DNA of 64,000 nt from Desulfovibrio sp. UCD-KL4C (lineage in GTDB: Bacteria > Desulfobacterota > Desulfovibrionia > Desulfovibrionales > Desulfovibrionaceae). The stretch lies in the NCBI RefSeq assembly GCF_006210265.1, contig NZ_VCNC01000001.1:1312843-1376842 (forward strand), given 5' to 3'. Below the pieces are notes generated by a model. It was not told the DNA's origin and made no database searches. It was given only the letters and a program-made list of their open reading frames with translations. Position numbers and translations under genes: made by a program. Every line of letters starts with the position of its first letter. Position 1 is the first letter of the stretch. This document shows positions 1-9,049 of this stretch, piece by piece.

Positions 1-131
1 CGACACTTGAAGATATTATTAATTTATATCCACTTGTTTCTAAAGGTCTCGAAGGCGCGATCTCAGGAAAAGCCATTTATACAGGCTCTCTTAATTTAGC
101 TGAAGCTATTGAGTGGCTGGATAATAATTAG
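1..131 (+). CDS. hisA: HisA (phosphoribosylformimino-AICAR-P isomerase), 3' end only
   Basis: Only the last 42 codons are inside the window; the gene starts upstream. The readable frame (codons from base 3, stop TAG at 129-131) gives a C-terminal barrel end with LYPLVSKGLEGAISGKAIY, which matches the final beta-strand and phosphate-binding loop of HisA (GLxGxIxGxAIY) followed by the usual EAIEWL tail. HisA isomerises ProFAR to PRFAR in histidine biosynthesis. HisF shares the fold, but the ending fits HisA better. The next gene starts 9 bases later, so the two may be cotranscribed. Confidence 0.75.
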   Translation, partial: TLEDIINLYPLVSKGLEGAISGKAIYTGSLNLAEAIEWLDNN

Positions 132-140
132 GGAGAAGTT

Positions 141-347
141 ATGAAAACTGTAGAAGTAAAAGGTATGAGCTGTCCGCATTGTGTTGCTTCCGTTACAAAG
201 GCTTTAAACGGTATCGAAGATCTTAAGAACGTCAGCGTGAGTCTTGAAAAAGCAGAAGCGTCCTATGAAGAAATTAATCCGGTAGATGAAGCTAAAATCA
301 AAGAAGTAATTTCCAAAATAGGTTTTGAACCTGGAGCAGTTAAATAA
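141..347 (+). CDS. CopZ-like heavy-metal-associated (HMA) domain protein
   Basis: This 68-residue cytoplasmic protein is a single HMA (ferredoxin-like) domain. It carries the metal-binding motif GMSCPHC at residues 8-14, where Cys11 and Cys14 would bind Cu(I) or a similar soft metal. The length matches free-standing copper chaperones of the CopZ/Atx1 type, which hand copper to P1B-ATPases. A GGGAGAAG ribosome binding site precedes the ATG. It follows hisA closely and is followed by a strong terminator. No copper ATPase is nearby, so metal specificity is inferred from the family only. Confidence 0.8.
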   Translation: MKTVEVKGMSCPHCVASVTKALNGIEDLKNVSVSLEKAEASYEEINPVDEAKIKEVISKIGFEPGAVK

Positions 348-367
348 TCTGATTTAGTGCTAACTAG

Positions 368-403
368 AAAGCCCGCATTTCATATGAAATGCGGGCTTTT
401 TTT
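368..403 (+). terminator. Rho-independent terminator after hisA-copZ
   Basis: A perfect inverted repeat (AAAGCCCGCATTTC arms around a short AT centre) ends in seven T residues. It closes the plus-strand hisA-copZ unit and lies between convergent genes. The minus-strand tail has only three T, so it is mainly a plus-strand terminator. Confidence 0.9.
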
Positions 404-437
404 ATAAACTCTATTTAGTAAACTTAGATCTTTAAAA

Positions 438-1904
438 TTAAATCATTTTGGGTTTGGAAAAGTCAGGCAGATTTTTTTCAAGTACATTGGCAACTTGAAG
501 CATCGTTGTTTCTCCAAATGCTGGGCCCATGAGCTGAAGTCCTACAGGCATGTTAGTATCTTTACCAATACCAACTGGAAGGCTCATACCGGGCATTCCT
601 ACGAGGTTCAGAGATGTGGTGAAGATATCCATGAGGTACATTTGCAAAGGATCAGCGGTAAGGTCACCTACAGGGAAAGCTGTAGTAGGGCAGGCTGGTC
701 CGGCAATCAGGTTGCAGGACTCAAATGCCTTTTCAAAGTCGTTACGCATAAGTCTGCGTATTTGGGCTGCCTTACAGTAATAAGCATCATAGTAACCTGC
801 GGAAAGAACATATGTACCGATGATAATACGACGTTGTACCTCGTCTCCGAAAGCCTCTGTACGTGATTTTGTGTAAAGATCTATTAGTTCATCTGCATTT
901 TTAGTTCTGTGCCCGTAGCGGATGCCGTCAAAGCGTGAAAGGTTTGAACTGGCTTCAGCCATTGCTATAATATAATAAGTGGCGATAGCGTATTCTGTCA
1001 TTGCAAGTTTAACAGGTACGGTTTTCGCTCCGAGTTCTTCTGCTTTTTTAATCGCATTTTGGCAAACTTCAGATACTTCTTCAGAAATACCTTCACCCCA
1101 GTATTCTTCGGGAAGGCCAATGGTCAGTCCTGAGAGATCAGTACGCTTGTTAAGTGCTCCGACATAATCAGGCACTTCGCAATTAACAGAAGTAGAGTCT
1201 TTGGGATCATGCCCTGAGATAACGCTTAAGACTCTAGCTGAGTCCTCAACTGTGCGGGTCATGGGACCAATCTGGTCAAGTGATGACCCGTAAGCGATCA
1301 TACCATAACGGGAAACTCTTCCGTATGTAGGCTTTACACCGACACATCCGCAAAATGATGCAGGGAGTCTGATTGAACCGCCTGTGTCTGTGCCTAAGGC
1401 TGCGAAACACTGTCCTGCTGTAACAGTTGCACCAGATCCACCACTTGATCCACCGGGAACTCTATTGAGGTCACAGGGGTTGCGTGTGGTCTGATAAGCT
1501 GAATTCTCAGTGGTGGAGCCCATGGCAAATTCATCCATGTTTGCTTTAGCAATAACGATGGCTCCAGCTTCCTTAAGCTTTGCAATAGAGGTTGCATCGT
1601 AAAAAGGAACAAAATTTTCAAGTATTTTAGAACCGCAGGTAGTAGTAATGCCCTTTGTTGCTAGAACATCTTTAATTACTACCGGAACACCCCAAAGCGG
1701 CTTAGATGCATCCGGTCCCTGCTTATCCATTTCTGCAGCGAGTTTGAGAGCTTCTTCACCATTTTGAGCAAGCAAGGCTTTAATTTGAGGTTCGGTTTTT
1801 TCAATCTGCTGTAAACATGCTTTAACAGCATCAACCGCAGTGACTTCACCCGCAATGAGCAGGGAATGAATTTCAGTAAGTGATTTTTCAATGATTGAAG
1901 ACAT
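438..1904 (-). CDS. gatA: Asp-tRNA(Asn)/Glu-tRNA(Gln) amidotransferase subunit A
   Basis: GatA hydrolyses glutamine and delivers ammonia to transamidate misacylated Glu-tRNA(Gln) and/or Asp-tRNA(Asn). The 488-residue length is normal for the family. The amidase signature is intact, with GGSSGGSGA at about 151-159 and the Ser-cisSer-Lys triad visible as Lys78, Ser153 and Ser177 (DTGGSIR). gatC lies immediately upstream on the same strand, so they form a gatCA operon. gatB is not in the window and must be elsewhere, as is common. The start is ATG at 1904. Confidence 0.97.
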   Translation of the reverse strand: MSSIIEKSLTEIHSLLIAGEVTAVDAVKACLQQIEKTEPQIKALLAQNGEEALKLAAEMDKQGPDASKPLWGVPVVIKDVLATKGITTTCGSKILENFVPFYDATSIAKLKEAGAIVIAKANMDEFAMGSTTENSAYQTTRNPCDLNRVPGGSSGGSGATVTAGQCFAALGTDTGGSIRLPASFCGCVGVKPTYGRVSRYGMIAYGSSLDQIGPMTRTVEDSARVLSVISGHDPKDSTSVNCEVPDYVGALNKRTDLSGLTIGLPEEYWGEGISEEVSEVCQNAIKKAEELGAKTVPVKLAMTEYAIATYYIIAMAEASSNLSRFDGIRYGHRTKNADELIDLYTKSRTEAFGDEVQRRIIIGTYVLSAGYYDAYYCKAAQIRRLMRNDFEKAFESCNLIAGPACPTTAFPVGDLTADPLQMYLMDIFTTSLNLVGMPGMSLPVGIGKDTNMPVGLQLMGPAFGETTMLQVANVLEKNLPDFSKPKMI

Positions 1905-1973
1905 TATATAATCCGTGCAGTCTTTATGTTTATTAAAAGAAGAAAAAGGAAACTGATTTTGTTCTGTCTGCCT

Positions 1974-2267
1974 TTATACAATTCTAGGAACAACGAAGTA
2001 TTGACCGTCTGTATCAGGAGCATTGCTGAGAATCTCATCTCTGGTGTGCTCTTTTACAACTACATCTTTTCGTAAAACAGTTGTATGTTCAACAGGGCTG
2101 AACATCGGCTCAACATTACTTGTATCAATTTCGTTAAGTTTGTCCATGTAGCTCAAAATATTATGCAATTGACCTGCGAATATTTCCGTTTTTTCTTCTG
2201 ATAAATCCAGACGGGCCAGACGTGCTACGCGCGCAACTTCCTCAGTACTGAGTTTCATGTCACTCAT
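1974..2267 (-). CDS. gatC: Asp-tRNA(Asn)/Glu-tRNA(Gln) amidotransferase subunit C
   Basis: This 97-residue protein is full length for GatC, the small subunit that wraps around GatA and stabilises the GatCAB complex. The N-terminal helix VARVARLARLDLSEEK and the later EPMFSP segment are typical. AGGAG lies six bases before the ATG at 2267, supporting this start. It sits 69 bases upstream of gatA in the same direction. Confidence 0.95.
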   Translation of the reverse strand: MSDMKLSTEEVARVARLARLDLSEEKTEIFAGQLHNILSYMDKLNEIDTSNVEPMFSPVEHTTVLRKDVVVKEHTRDEILSNAPDTDGQYFVVPRIV

Positions 2268-2344
2268 TGAAGTCTCCTTTAATATATCTATTTGTGGCGG
2301 TGAGTTAAAAAAAGCCTTTTGTTAGGCCTATTCTAAAAACCGTA

Positions 2345-4366
2345 TTATTGATGACTGTTAGACTGTGTTTCTTCCCAAGCTTTGATTCGTCTGGCTCTTC
2401 TGTTCTTTGCACGATTTAGTGTGTTTTTCACATCATATGCATCTATTTTAGTTTTACCATTGTGTTCAGGACGGAATAGGAATAATTTTTGATTAGCTTT
2501 TCCGTTAGAATCCCAAGTAATCGGAGCTAGACTGAACTCCATTTGCTGAGCATTCGCAATCCTTTCATTAACTTCATCAGGTGTCCAGTCGCTGGAAAAT
2601 GTTCCTAATCTACTTGAAAATTTAATGAAATCATAACCCAGAGCAACCCAGAAGTCCGGAGTCCCGAGTCCTTCGTGGTCCATCACTTCCTTAAGGTCGA
2701 TTGCTCCTTTGCTTCCGGACCACCATGCTCCCGGTGCGACAGTCAGTTGAAGATTTTGTGTTTCAGTGCCTCGTGCAGAGTTTAGAGCCTGACTCCATAA
2801 TTCCGGCCCGAGAAAGATAAGTGTGTCCGCTTCGTGAAAGAAAAAGTGCGGAATCAATAGTTTCGCTTGGTTCCATGTATCTGGAATAAACACAGCATCA
2901 AAGTCCGTTTCAGCAAGCGGAGCATCTGTGCCAAGTCCATTGGCAGCGTTTGAAGCTTCTTTTTGAGGCGCTTTTACAAGTTTGCCGACAATCTTACTCC
3001 ATTTAGGAAAATTGCTAGGCGGATATGATTCCATTCCTGTTACTTTTGCACCGCGGTTTGTTGCCATATCCAAGAATATTTTAGACATCTGTCGTCCAAA
3101 TTTTTCCTGAGGATATAGAATTGCAAAATTATGAATTCCTAGATCGTTGATAGTCAGATTTAAAGATGCACGGATCTGGTCTTCAGGGCTGGCAAAAAAT
3201 CTCCATGCTTGTTTTCCTTCTTCAAGGTTTCCTGGTTTAGCTAGGAATGAAAAAGAAACTTTTTCTTTGTATGCTTCAGACTGTTCTAGTTCTTTGAAGG
3301 CCTTCACATTTATGGGGCCGCCCAAAATTGTATACCATGGTGGTAAGTCTTGAACTCGTTTGGTCCATCCGGGTTCTTCTGTATTGATGACCTGTACATC
3401 TACATCCAGTCCGGCTTTGGTCAGTTCCCACTGCGCAGCGCCTGCCCCGCGAATGATTTTCCAGCCATAGTCTTGAAAGCGTCCTGAAATAGGAAGCATG
3501 AGAGCTATACCTACACGCGGAATTCCGTACTTGGCTTCAAGATTAGAAATGACTTTATTAAACCATGGCTTATCAACAAGCTGACCTTTATGGACGACGC
3601 TGGACATTGTCCGCCATGCCATAGGCCAATATTCTTCAGTTGAAGACTGTCTTGTAGCCAGTTCAAATAAAACTAGTTCGTATGGAAATTTTAGATTGTT
3701 TCCAGCTGATATGAGTTTTGAATCATTTTGAAGTTCTTGATCAGACTTGCTGACCATTCCTGCGCTGAACCAATGTTCAAGATCCTTTTTGTCTTCATCA
3801 TTAGGAGCTATTGAATAGAGTCGTTCCAAAGCCGCCAGTGATTCTTCATTTTGATCAAGACTGGAAAGATTTATACCTGCCTGTGAACGAATGTTCCATG
3901 GCAGCGCGCCGTTTTCCATTGTGTTAGCAAGATGCGTTCTAAGTTTGGTAAAGTTTTTAATGGCAGCAAGTGATTCAAAGTAGCAATTTTGCCATACTTC
4001 TGAATTTAAAGCTTCCGGCGAAAGTTTTCTCCATTCCTCTAGTCTAGCTTGAGCTTCATGGTAGTGTCCGGATTTATATGAACTGACAGAAAGTCTTTCA
4101 ATGGCTGGTAAAATTGTTTTTTGAGGAACATCAGCACGAGCAAGAAGACGTGTGTAATAAAGCTCGCTGGCCATGTAGTCTTTTTTAACCCATGCTTGAT
4201 TGGCAACCTTAGCCAGATCATTTGTGGACAGCATTTCGGTTGAAATAGTAGAACTGAGTGGGTGTTTTTGAAGCAGTGAACAACCTGAAGTTGTGCTTAC
4301 TATCGCAGCAACCAGAACTAGAGCAAAAATATGGGAGAAAAGCCTGAAGGATTTCTCGTGATTCAT
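2345..4366 (-). CDS. LpoA/LppC-like lipoprotein, penicillin-binding protein activator family
   Basis: From the ATG at 4366 (GGAA seven bases upstream) the protein has about 673 residues. A lipoprotein signal peptide ends in the lipobox TSGC, so Cys29 would be acylated. The N-terminal half is alpha-helical and TPR-like. The C-terminal half looks like a periplasmic-binding-protein type 1 fold (PRVGIALMLPISGRFQDYG onward), the architecture of LpoA, which activates PBP1A from the outer membrane in enterobacteria. The open frame extends upstream to 4405, but those codons lack a better ribosome binding site. It lies between dnaK and gatC. The exact partner synthase is not shown by the sequence. Confidence 0.75.
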   Translation of the reverse strand: MNHEKSFRLFSHIFALVLVAAIVSTTSGCSLLQKHPLSSTISTEMLSTNDLAKVANQAWVKKDYMASELYYTRLLARADVPQKTILPAIERLSVSSYKSGHYHEAQARLEEWRKLSPEALNSEVWQNCYFESLAAIKNFTKLRTHLANTMENGALPWNIRSQAGINLSSLDQNEESLAALERLYSIAPNDEDKKDLEHWFSAGMVSKSDQELQNDSKLISAGNNLKFPYELVLFELATRQSSTEEYWPMAWRTMSSVVHKGQLVDKPWFNKVISNLEAKYGIPRVGIALMLPISGRFQDYGWKIIRGAGAAQWELTKAGLDVDVQVINTEEPGWTKRVQDLPPWYTILGGPINVKAFKELEQSEAYKEKVSFSFLAKPGNLEEGKQAWRFFASPEDQIRASLNLTINDLGIHNFAILYPQEKFGRQMSKIFLDMATNRGAKVTGMESYPPSNFPKWSKIVGKLVKAPQKEASNAANGLGTDAPLAETDFDAVFIPDTWNQAKLLIPHFFFHEADTLIFLGPELWSQALNSARGTETQNLQLTVAPGAWWSGSKGAIDLKEVMDHEGLGTPDFWVALGYDFIKFSSRLGTFSSDWTPDEVNERIANAQQMEFSLAPITWDSNGKANQKLFLFRPEHNGKTKIDAYDVKNTLNRAKNRRARRIKAWEETQSNSHQ

Positions 4367-4444
4367 TGAATTTTCCATGCACAGTTTGTGGCCCATGAAA
4401 GTCAATACGTCAATGGATTTGAACTTTGCATGGTGATGTTTAAT

Positions 4445-4484
4445 AAAAAAAATCCGGCCAGCTCCATTTGGGAGAAGGCCGGAT
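4445..4484 (-). terminator. Rho-independent terminator after dnaK
   Basis: An inverted repeat with arms ATCCGGCC and GGCCGGAT (4452-4459 and 4477-4484) is followed on the minus strand by eight U. It ends the grpE-dnaK unit before the LpoA-like gene. Confidence 0.88.
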
Positions 4485-4578
4485 AAAGCTATACTGAGTG
4501 GATTATCATTGCAAGTGCAGGATTGATGAATGTTTCATCTGATATTAGATTTATCGAGTCTCCTGACTTAAACAATAC

Positions 4579-6489
4579 TTATTCTTTTACTTCGGTGTAG
4601 TCAGCGTCGACAACATCTTCGTCTGCTGAACCGGCACTTTCACCAGCTCCGGCTTCTCCAGCTCCAGCCTGATCTGCACCAGCCTGATTTTGATTAGCGT
4701 AAAGCTGCTCAGCCAGTTTGTGTGAAGACTGTGAAAGAGCTTCAGTTGCCTGCTTAATGGCTTCAACCTCGTCGCTGTCTAAAAGCTTCTTAAGTTCTTC
4801 TGCTTTTGCTTCGATGTCGTTTTTCAGTTCTGCATCTACATTGTCGCCTACTTCACGCAGAGATTTCTCTGTGGTGTAGATCAAAGAGTCCGCTTGATTG
4901 CGTGCTTCAATGAGAGTCTGTTTTTGCTTGTCGTCTTCTGCATGAGCTTCAGCGTCTTTAACCATCTTTTCAATTTCGTCTTCAGAAAGACCGGATGAAG
5001 AGGTGATCTGGATTGACTGTTCTTTGCCGGTACCCATGTCTTTTGCAGCAACTTTAACGATACCGTTGGCATCGATGTCGAAGGTAACTTCGATCTGAGG
5101 CACACCGCGTGGAGCAGCAGGGATTCCGGTTAATTCAAAACGTCCCAGAGTCATGTTGTCTGCTGCCATTGGGCGTTCGCCCTGAAGGACATGGATGGAA
5201 ACAGAAGGCTGGTTTTCAGCTGCGGTAGTGAAAACTTGGCTCTTGCGACTAGGGATAGTTGTGTTTCTTTCAATAAGCTGAGTGAAAACGCCGCCCATTG
5301 TTTCGATACCAAGAGACAGAGGGGTAACATCAAGCAAGAGAACGTCTTTAACGTCACCAGCGAGGATACCACCCTGAATGGATGCACCCATTGCAACAAC
5401 TTCATCAGGGTTTACTGAGCGGTTAGGCTCTTTGCCGAACAGTTCTTCTACTTTACGCTGAACCAGAGGCATACGGGTCATACCGCCGACGAGAATAACT
5501 TCATCAATATCAGATGCTTTTAGACCTGCATCTTTAAGTGCTTTCTGACAAGGAGCTTTGGTGCGCTCAATCAGATCTTCAACCAGTTTTTCCAGCTTAG
5601 CGCGGGAAATTTTAACCATAAGGTGCTTAGGACCATTCTGGTCAGCTGTGATGAATGGCAGATTAACTTCAGTTTCTGTTGAAGTGGAAAGCTCTTTCTT
5701 TGCCTTTTCACCAGCTTCTTTCAAACGCTGTAAGGCCATGCGGTCTTGAGAAAGATCAATTCCGTTTTCACGTTTAAATTCTTCAACAAGATATTTAATT
5801 ACGCAATGGTCAAAGTCTTCACCACCGAGGAATGTGTCTCCGTTGGTTGCGCGAACTTCAACAACATTGTCGCCGACTTCAAGGATGGAGATATCAAAAG
5901 TACCGCCACCAAGGTCGAATACAGCAATTTTTTCGTTTGCTTTTTTATCAAAACCATATGCCAATGAAGCGGCTGTTGGTTCGTTGATAATACGTTTTAC
6001 TTCAAGACCTGCAATACGTCCTGCATCTTTTGTAGCTTGACGCTGGGAGTCATTAAAGTAAGCAGGAACTGTGATAACAGCTTCAGTTACTTCTTCTCCG
6101 AGGTAGTTTTCAGCATCTTTTTTGAGCTGCTGCAGGATAATTGCTGAAATTTCAGACGGGCTGTATTTTTTACCGTCGATTTCAACCCAGGCGTCTCCGC
6201 CTTTTCCGTCAACAATTGCGTAAGGGCAGTGTTTTGACCACTCTTTAACTTCAGGAGAGCTTACCTGACGTCCCATAAGGCGCTTAATTGCGAAGACAGT
6301 TTTTTCAGGGTTGGTGACAGACTGGCGTTTAGCAATCTCACCAACAAGACGGTCTGCGTTAGTAAACGCTACTATAGAAGGTGTGGTTCTTCCCCCTTCA
6401 GGGTTTGTCACACATTTAGGGTCCTTCCCTTCCATAACATAAACACAAGAGTTGGTTGTACCGAGGTCGATTCCGATTATTTTACCCAT
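4579..6489 (-). CDS. dnaK: Chaperone protein DnaK (Hsp70)
   Basis: The protein is a 636-residue ATP-dependent chaperone. It has the N-terminal ATPase phosphate-1 motif [11 protein letters not shown] at 5-15, the second signature [12 protein letters not shown] near 190, the third signature [11 protein letters not shown] near 330, a substrate-binding domain and the C-terminal acidic tail ending DADYTEVKE. The lid tail is rich in Gly and Ala ([12 protein letters not shown]). AGGAGG precedes the ATG at 6489. It follows grpE by 87 bases and ends at a strong terminator. Its J-protein partner in this window is the CbpA-type protein at 14469-15440. Confidence 0.98.
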   Translation of the reverse strand: MGKIIGIDLGTTNSCVYVMEGKDPKCVTNPEGGRTTPSIVAFTNADRLVGEIAKRQSVTNPEKTVFAIKRLMGRQVSSPEVKEWSKHCPYAIVDGKGGDAWVEIDGKKYSPSEISAIILQQLKKDAENYLGEEVTEAVITVPAYFNDSQRQATKDAGRIAGLEVKRIINEPTAASLAYGFDKKANEKIAVFDLGGGTFDISILEVGDNVVEVRATNGDTFLGGEDFDHCVIKYLVEEFKRENGIDLSQDRMALQRLKEAGEKAKKELSTSTETEVNLPFITADQNGPKHLMVKISRAKLEKLVEDLIERTKAPCQKALKDAGLKASDIDEVILVGGMTRMPLVQRKVEELFGKEPNRSVNPDEVVAMGASIQGGILAGDVKDVLLLDVTPLSLGIETMGGVFTQLIERNTTIPSRKSQVFTTAAENQPSVSIHVLQGERPMAADNMTLGRFELTGIPAAPRGVPQIEVTFDIDANGIVKVAAKDMGTGKEQSIQITSSSGLSEDEIEKMVKDAEAHAEDDKQKQTLIEARNQADSLIYTTEKSLREVGDNVDAELKNDIEAKAEELKKLLDSDEVEAIKQATEALSQSSHKLAEQLYANQNQAGADQAGAGEAGAGESAGSADEDVVDADYTEVKE

Positions 6490-6576
6490 ATATTAATTCC
6501 TCCTGATAAGAATTCATTTTGCTTGCTTTACCAATTAATGTCTAAATATTACTTGTAAAGATGCAAATGCATTAAA

Positions 6577-7149
6577 TTAGCTTAATTTGTTAACCATGAC
6601 TTTGGCAGGGCGGATTACTCTGCCTTTCAGCACATATCCTCTCTGCATTACCTGAGCGACTGAGCCGTCTTCCAATTCTGCGACTTGAGCCATTCCCATA
6701 GCCTCATGGAAGTTAGGATCAAATGCATCTCCGGATTTTCCGACAGCTTCAAGACCGTGCTTACTGACAGTTTCCAGAAACAGTTTTCTGGTCATATCTA
6801 CACCCATCACGAAATCCTTGCATGCATCAATGTTTTGAGCATGGTTAAGAGCCAAATCAAGGTTATCGAGAACAGGAAGTAAATCTGAAAGGACTTTTTC
6901 CGATGCGAATTTTTTGAGTTCATCTGTTTCGCGGGTAAGTCTCTTTTTTAAATTTTCACTGTCTGCTAAAGCTCTAAGGCGTTCTTCTTTGGCCTGTGCC
7001 ATAACATCACACGTCGGACAGACATGCTCTATGCAAAGGGCTTTAAGTTCCTCTTCGCTTAGGGTCATTTCAGCTTCCGCAGTATTATCAGTCTCAGAAG
7101 CAGGATTTTCTTCTTCGCTCATTTCCAAATTATCTTTTTTTTCAGACAT
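6577..7149 (-). CDS. grpE: Nucleotide exchange factor GrpE
   Basis: GrpE releases ADP from DnaK. The 190-residue protein has an acidic, disordered N-terminus, a long coiled coil (about 50-110) and the C-terminal beta-domain ending GRVIRPAKVMVNKLS, which is the family signature region. GGAG precedes the ATG. An unusual cysteine cluster (Cys39, Cys44, Cys47; CPTC) sits just before the coiled coil. A sigma-70-like promoter and a 5' UTR hairpin lie upstream (7173-7245), so grpE-dnaK is probably transcribed separately from the aminopeptidase gene. Confidence 0.95.
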   Translation of the reverse strand: MSEKKDNLEMSEEENPASETDNTAEAEMTLSEEELKALCIEHVCPTCDVMAQAKEERLRALADSENLKKRLTRETDELKKFASEKVLSDLLPVLDNLDLALNHAQNIDACKDFVMGVDMTRKLFLETVSKHGLEAVGKSGDAFDPNFHEAMGMAQVAELEDGSVAQVMQRGYVLKGRVIRPAKVMVNKLS

Positions 7150-7172
7150 GGATTCTCCAGTGACATGAATTA

Positions 7173-7208
7173 GCGGCCTGTAACCTTTGAAAAGGTCTAT
7201 CAGGCCGC
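7173..7208 (-). promoter_or_regulatory. 5' UTR hairpin upstream of grpE
   Basis: The arms GCGGCCTG and CAGGCCGC (8 bp) enclose a second stem ACCTTT/AAAGGT. No U-tract follows, so it is not a classical terminator. It lies at the predicted 5' end of the grpE mRNA, about 24 bases before the start codon, and could stabilise the message or act in thermal control. Confidence 0.6.
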
Positions 7209-7217
7209 GTAATTAGA

Positions 7218-7245
7218 GAAATAAGCATCCCAATAAGCTTGTCAA
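7218..7245 (-). promoter_or_regulatory. Putative sigma-70 promoter for grpE-dnaK
   Basis: On the minus strand TTGACA (7245-7240) is followed after 16 bases by TATTTC (7223-7218). The -35 is a consensus match and the -10 is moderate. Transcription would begin near 7211, immediately before the hairpin. I saw no CIRCE element and no good sigma-32 box here. Confidence 0.5.
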
Positions 7246-7292
7246 TATCTTAAAAGGATTCATGTGTTAATTTTTAAGATAAATTATGATTC

Positions 7293-8501
7293 TCAAACTT
7301 TAAAACTTCCCTTTTCATATATTGTTTTTTGCTTTCCGTCAGCTAAAATTGCTGTAATTGTCTTGTCTTCAGTGTTTACAAGGTCCCAATGTAAAGCTGA
7401 TGTGTTGAATCCGAGTGCATCCATAAAAGGTTTATCAAGCATTTCAGGTGGTCCGGCAAATGTTTCAACCAAGGATTGGCCTAAAGCGATATGACAACTG
7501 CCGAATTGTCCGCCGAAGTTTTCATCCAGAATTGTTTGAGACATGAAATGATCAACTCTAGATAGACGTGAATCGGTAATGGAGAATTCTCCTACTCGCC
7601 TTGCCCCTCCGTCGGCTCGCAACTGATCAAGTAGAAATTTTTCTCCGCCCATAGCCGTCGCTCTGACCGCAATTCCATCTGAAAATTCAAGATTAATGCC
7701 GTATATCATTCGGTCCAAATATAATGTTGGAATGTCCGCAAAGTAATATCCGTTTACCGTGCGATAGTCTGGAGAAATGTAAACTTCATAACTCGGGATA
7801 TTGCCGCCGTTTGATCCTTGCCACTTTCTGTTTTCCCCCGGTGCAAAATATAGATCACATAATTCCGATTGCATTCGAATTGTTTTAATGTTCATGGAAC
7901 TCAACCAGTGAGCTATTTCAGATGTTTGCGCTGAAATATTTTTCCATTCGCTGGCGGGAGAAGGCATGTTCAAATAGCATGCACGCATCATCTTGGTTGT
8001 GTATTCTTCGAGAGATAAGCCTGACTTGTCTGCTAAAGCCTGTGTAGGGTAGACGCATTCCGTCCACGCCAGAGAACCGTGAAGTTTCCTTTTTTCAATG
8101 CGTTGGCGAAAGTTGTTTGATGCTTTTTTGTTAGCCATTATTGATAAGGGATCAATTTTTGACATTGTTCCTACTTCTTCAGGTGCATGAATTCTGATAA
8201 CTCCGCGCGCTGTTTCGTACAGTTCTGATTTTCCTGGTGGAAAGAATGTAAGCTGACCATAACTTGAGTTTATGTACAGCTCAGCTTTCATTGCCGGAGT
8301 TAAAGCTGTTTCCATAACCGGATGGAGGTGTCTTTCGATTAAAAGTGCAAACAGGGCTTCTGCAAGTGGTGAGGCAAGATTGTCATATTTGATTATGACG
8401 ATATCGCGGTTTTCAAAAGAGTTTTTTCGCTGAAGTTCAAGTGCTCCGATAAGAACTTTGGAATATTGTCGTAAATCTTCATAAGGGATTAATTTTGTCA
8501 T
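7293..8501 (-). CDS. Aminopeptidase, peptidase family M29 (AmpS/AmpT-like)
   Basis: The 402-residue cytoplasmic metallopeptidase belongs to the M29 (thermophilic aminopeptidase) family, which removes N-terminal residues from peptides using two metal ions. Family features include the NIPSYEVYISP segment (the Glu of the conserved NxPxxE region), HIALG near 345 and the C-terminal HWDLV (about 377-381), which supply His and Asp metal ligands. The length is normal. The grpE promoter lies directly downstream. Substrate range cannot be read from the sequence. Confidence 0.85.
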   Translation of the reverse strand: MTKLIPYEDLRQYSKVLIGALELQRKNSFENRDIVIIKYDNLASPLAEALFALLIERHLHPVMETALTPAMKAELYINSSYGQLTFFPPGKSELYETARGVIRIHAPEEVGTMSKIDPLSIMANKKASNNFRQRIEKRKLHGSLAWTECVYPTQALADKSGLSLEEYTTKMMRACYLNMPSPASEWKNISAQTSEIAHWLSSMNIKTIRMQSELCDLYFAPGENRKWQGSNGGNIPSYEVYISPDYRTVNGYYFADIPTLYLDRMIYGINLEFSDGIAVRATAMGGEKFLLDQLRADGGARRVGEFSITDSRLSRVDHFMSQTILDENFGGQFGSCHIALGQSLVETFAGPPEMLDKPFMDALGFNTSALHWDLVNTEDKTITAILADGKQKTIYEKGSFKV

Positions 8502-8812
8502 TATATATTGAGTTTCCGTAAAGGTGGATCTGCATAACGTGTCAGAGAATATGCAGTGTGTAGATATATTATGGTAAAGTTTTTTTTAACTGTAATCCAC
8601 CTTTAAAATTTGTAGTATGTTTTCTTATAAAAACTAAAAGAGTCTTGGACTTTGTTTAGAGAGAAAAAGTACAATGTGTTATTTTTACAATATATCAATG
8701 CTGAGATTGACTTTCAATCTATGCAAGAGCTAAATAGCTCTCAATGCAAATTCGCAAATTTATTTTAGATGAAAATGAAAATCAAGGTCGCTCGTAGCGA
8801 GAGGGTAGCTTT
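8502..8812. other. Intergenic region between the aminopeptidase gene and feoA
   Basis: This 311-base AT-rich divergent region must hold the promoters for both flanking genes. Three inverted repeats are visible: 8704-8720 (7-3-7), 8727-8740 (GAGCT/AGCTC) and 8789-8799 (CGCT/AGCG). There is also an A-rich TGAAAATGAAAATCA stretch at 8770-8784 that resembles half of a Fur box. No gene is seen. Confidence 0.6.
8704..8720. promoter_or_regulatory. Inverted-repeat operator candidate overlapping a -35 element of feoA
   Basis: AGATTGA and TCAATCT form a perfect 7-3-7 palindrome that contains a TTGACT -35-like hexamer at 8707-8712. A weak -10 (TAAATA) follows 18 bases later. A repressor bound here would block the promoter. 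Iron-dependent control by Fur or a DtxR-type regulator is an inference from the downstream feoAB genes. Confidence 0.4.
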
Positions 8813-9046
8813 ATGTCAGTATCTTTGCGGTCAATGGCAAAAGATCAGAAAGGTGTGGTTGTATCAGTAAATGTGCGTGGAGAACTCGGGCGCAGAATAA
8901 GAGATATGGGATTGATTCCCGGGACTGAATTCAGAATTGTGGGACGTGCTCCGCTTAAAGATCCTGTTGCACTCAGGATGAAAGGTTTTACTATTACACT
9001 TCGAAATAATGAAGCTGATTTCATTACTGTTAAAGTTGAGGAATAA
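8813..9046 (+). CDS. feoA: Ferrous iron transport protein A (FeoA)
   Basis: FeoA is a 77-residue cytoplasmic SH3-like protein needed for FeoB-mediated Fe(II) uptake. The sequence has the family core GRRIRDMGLIPGTEFRIVGRAPLKDPVALR and ends in a short beta-strand. It is separated from feoB by three bases, so the two genes are cotranscribed and probably translationally coupled. GAGAGGG precedes the ATG. Confidence 0.92.
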   Translation: MSVSLRSMAKDQKGVVVSVNVRGELGRRIRDMGLIPGTEFRIVGRAPLKDPVALRMKGFTITLRNNEADFITVKVEE

Positions 9047-9049
9047 GCG

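Noticed and set aside
495-866. 123-codon open frame on the plus strand
   Set aside because: It is antisense to gatA, has no ribosome binding site and no recognisable protein; gatA motifs are intact on the other strand.
2311-2330. GCCT/AGGC hairpin with a U-run after the LpoA-like gene
   Set aside because: The stem is only four base pairs, so it is too weak to call a terminator; gatCA may be cotranscribed with the upstream gene.
7150-7292. CIRCE or sigma-32 element upstream of grpE
   Set aside because: I looked for TTAGCACTC-N9-GAGTGCTAA and CTTGAA...CCCAT patterns and found neither.
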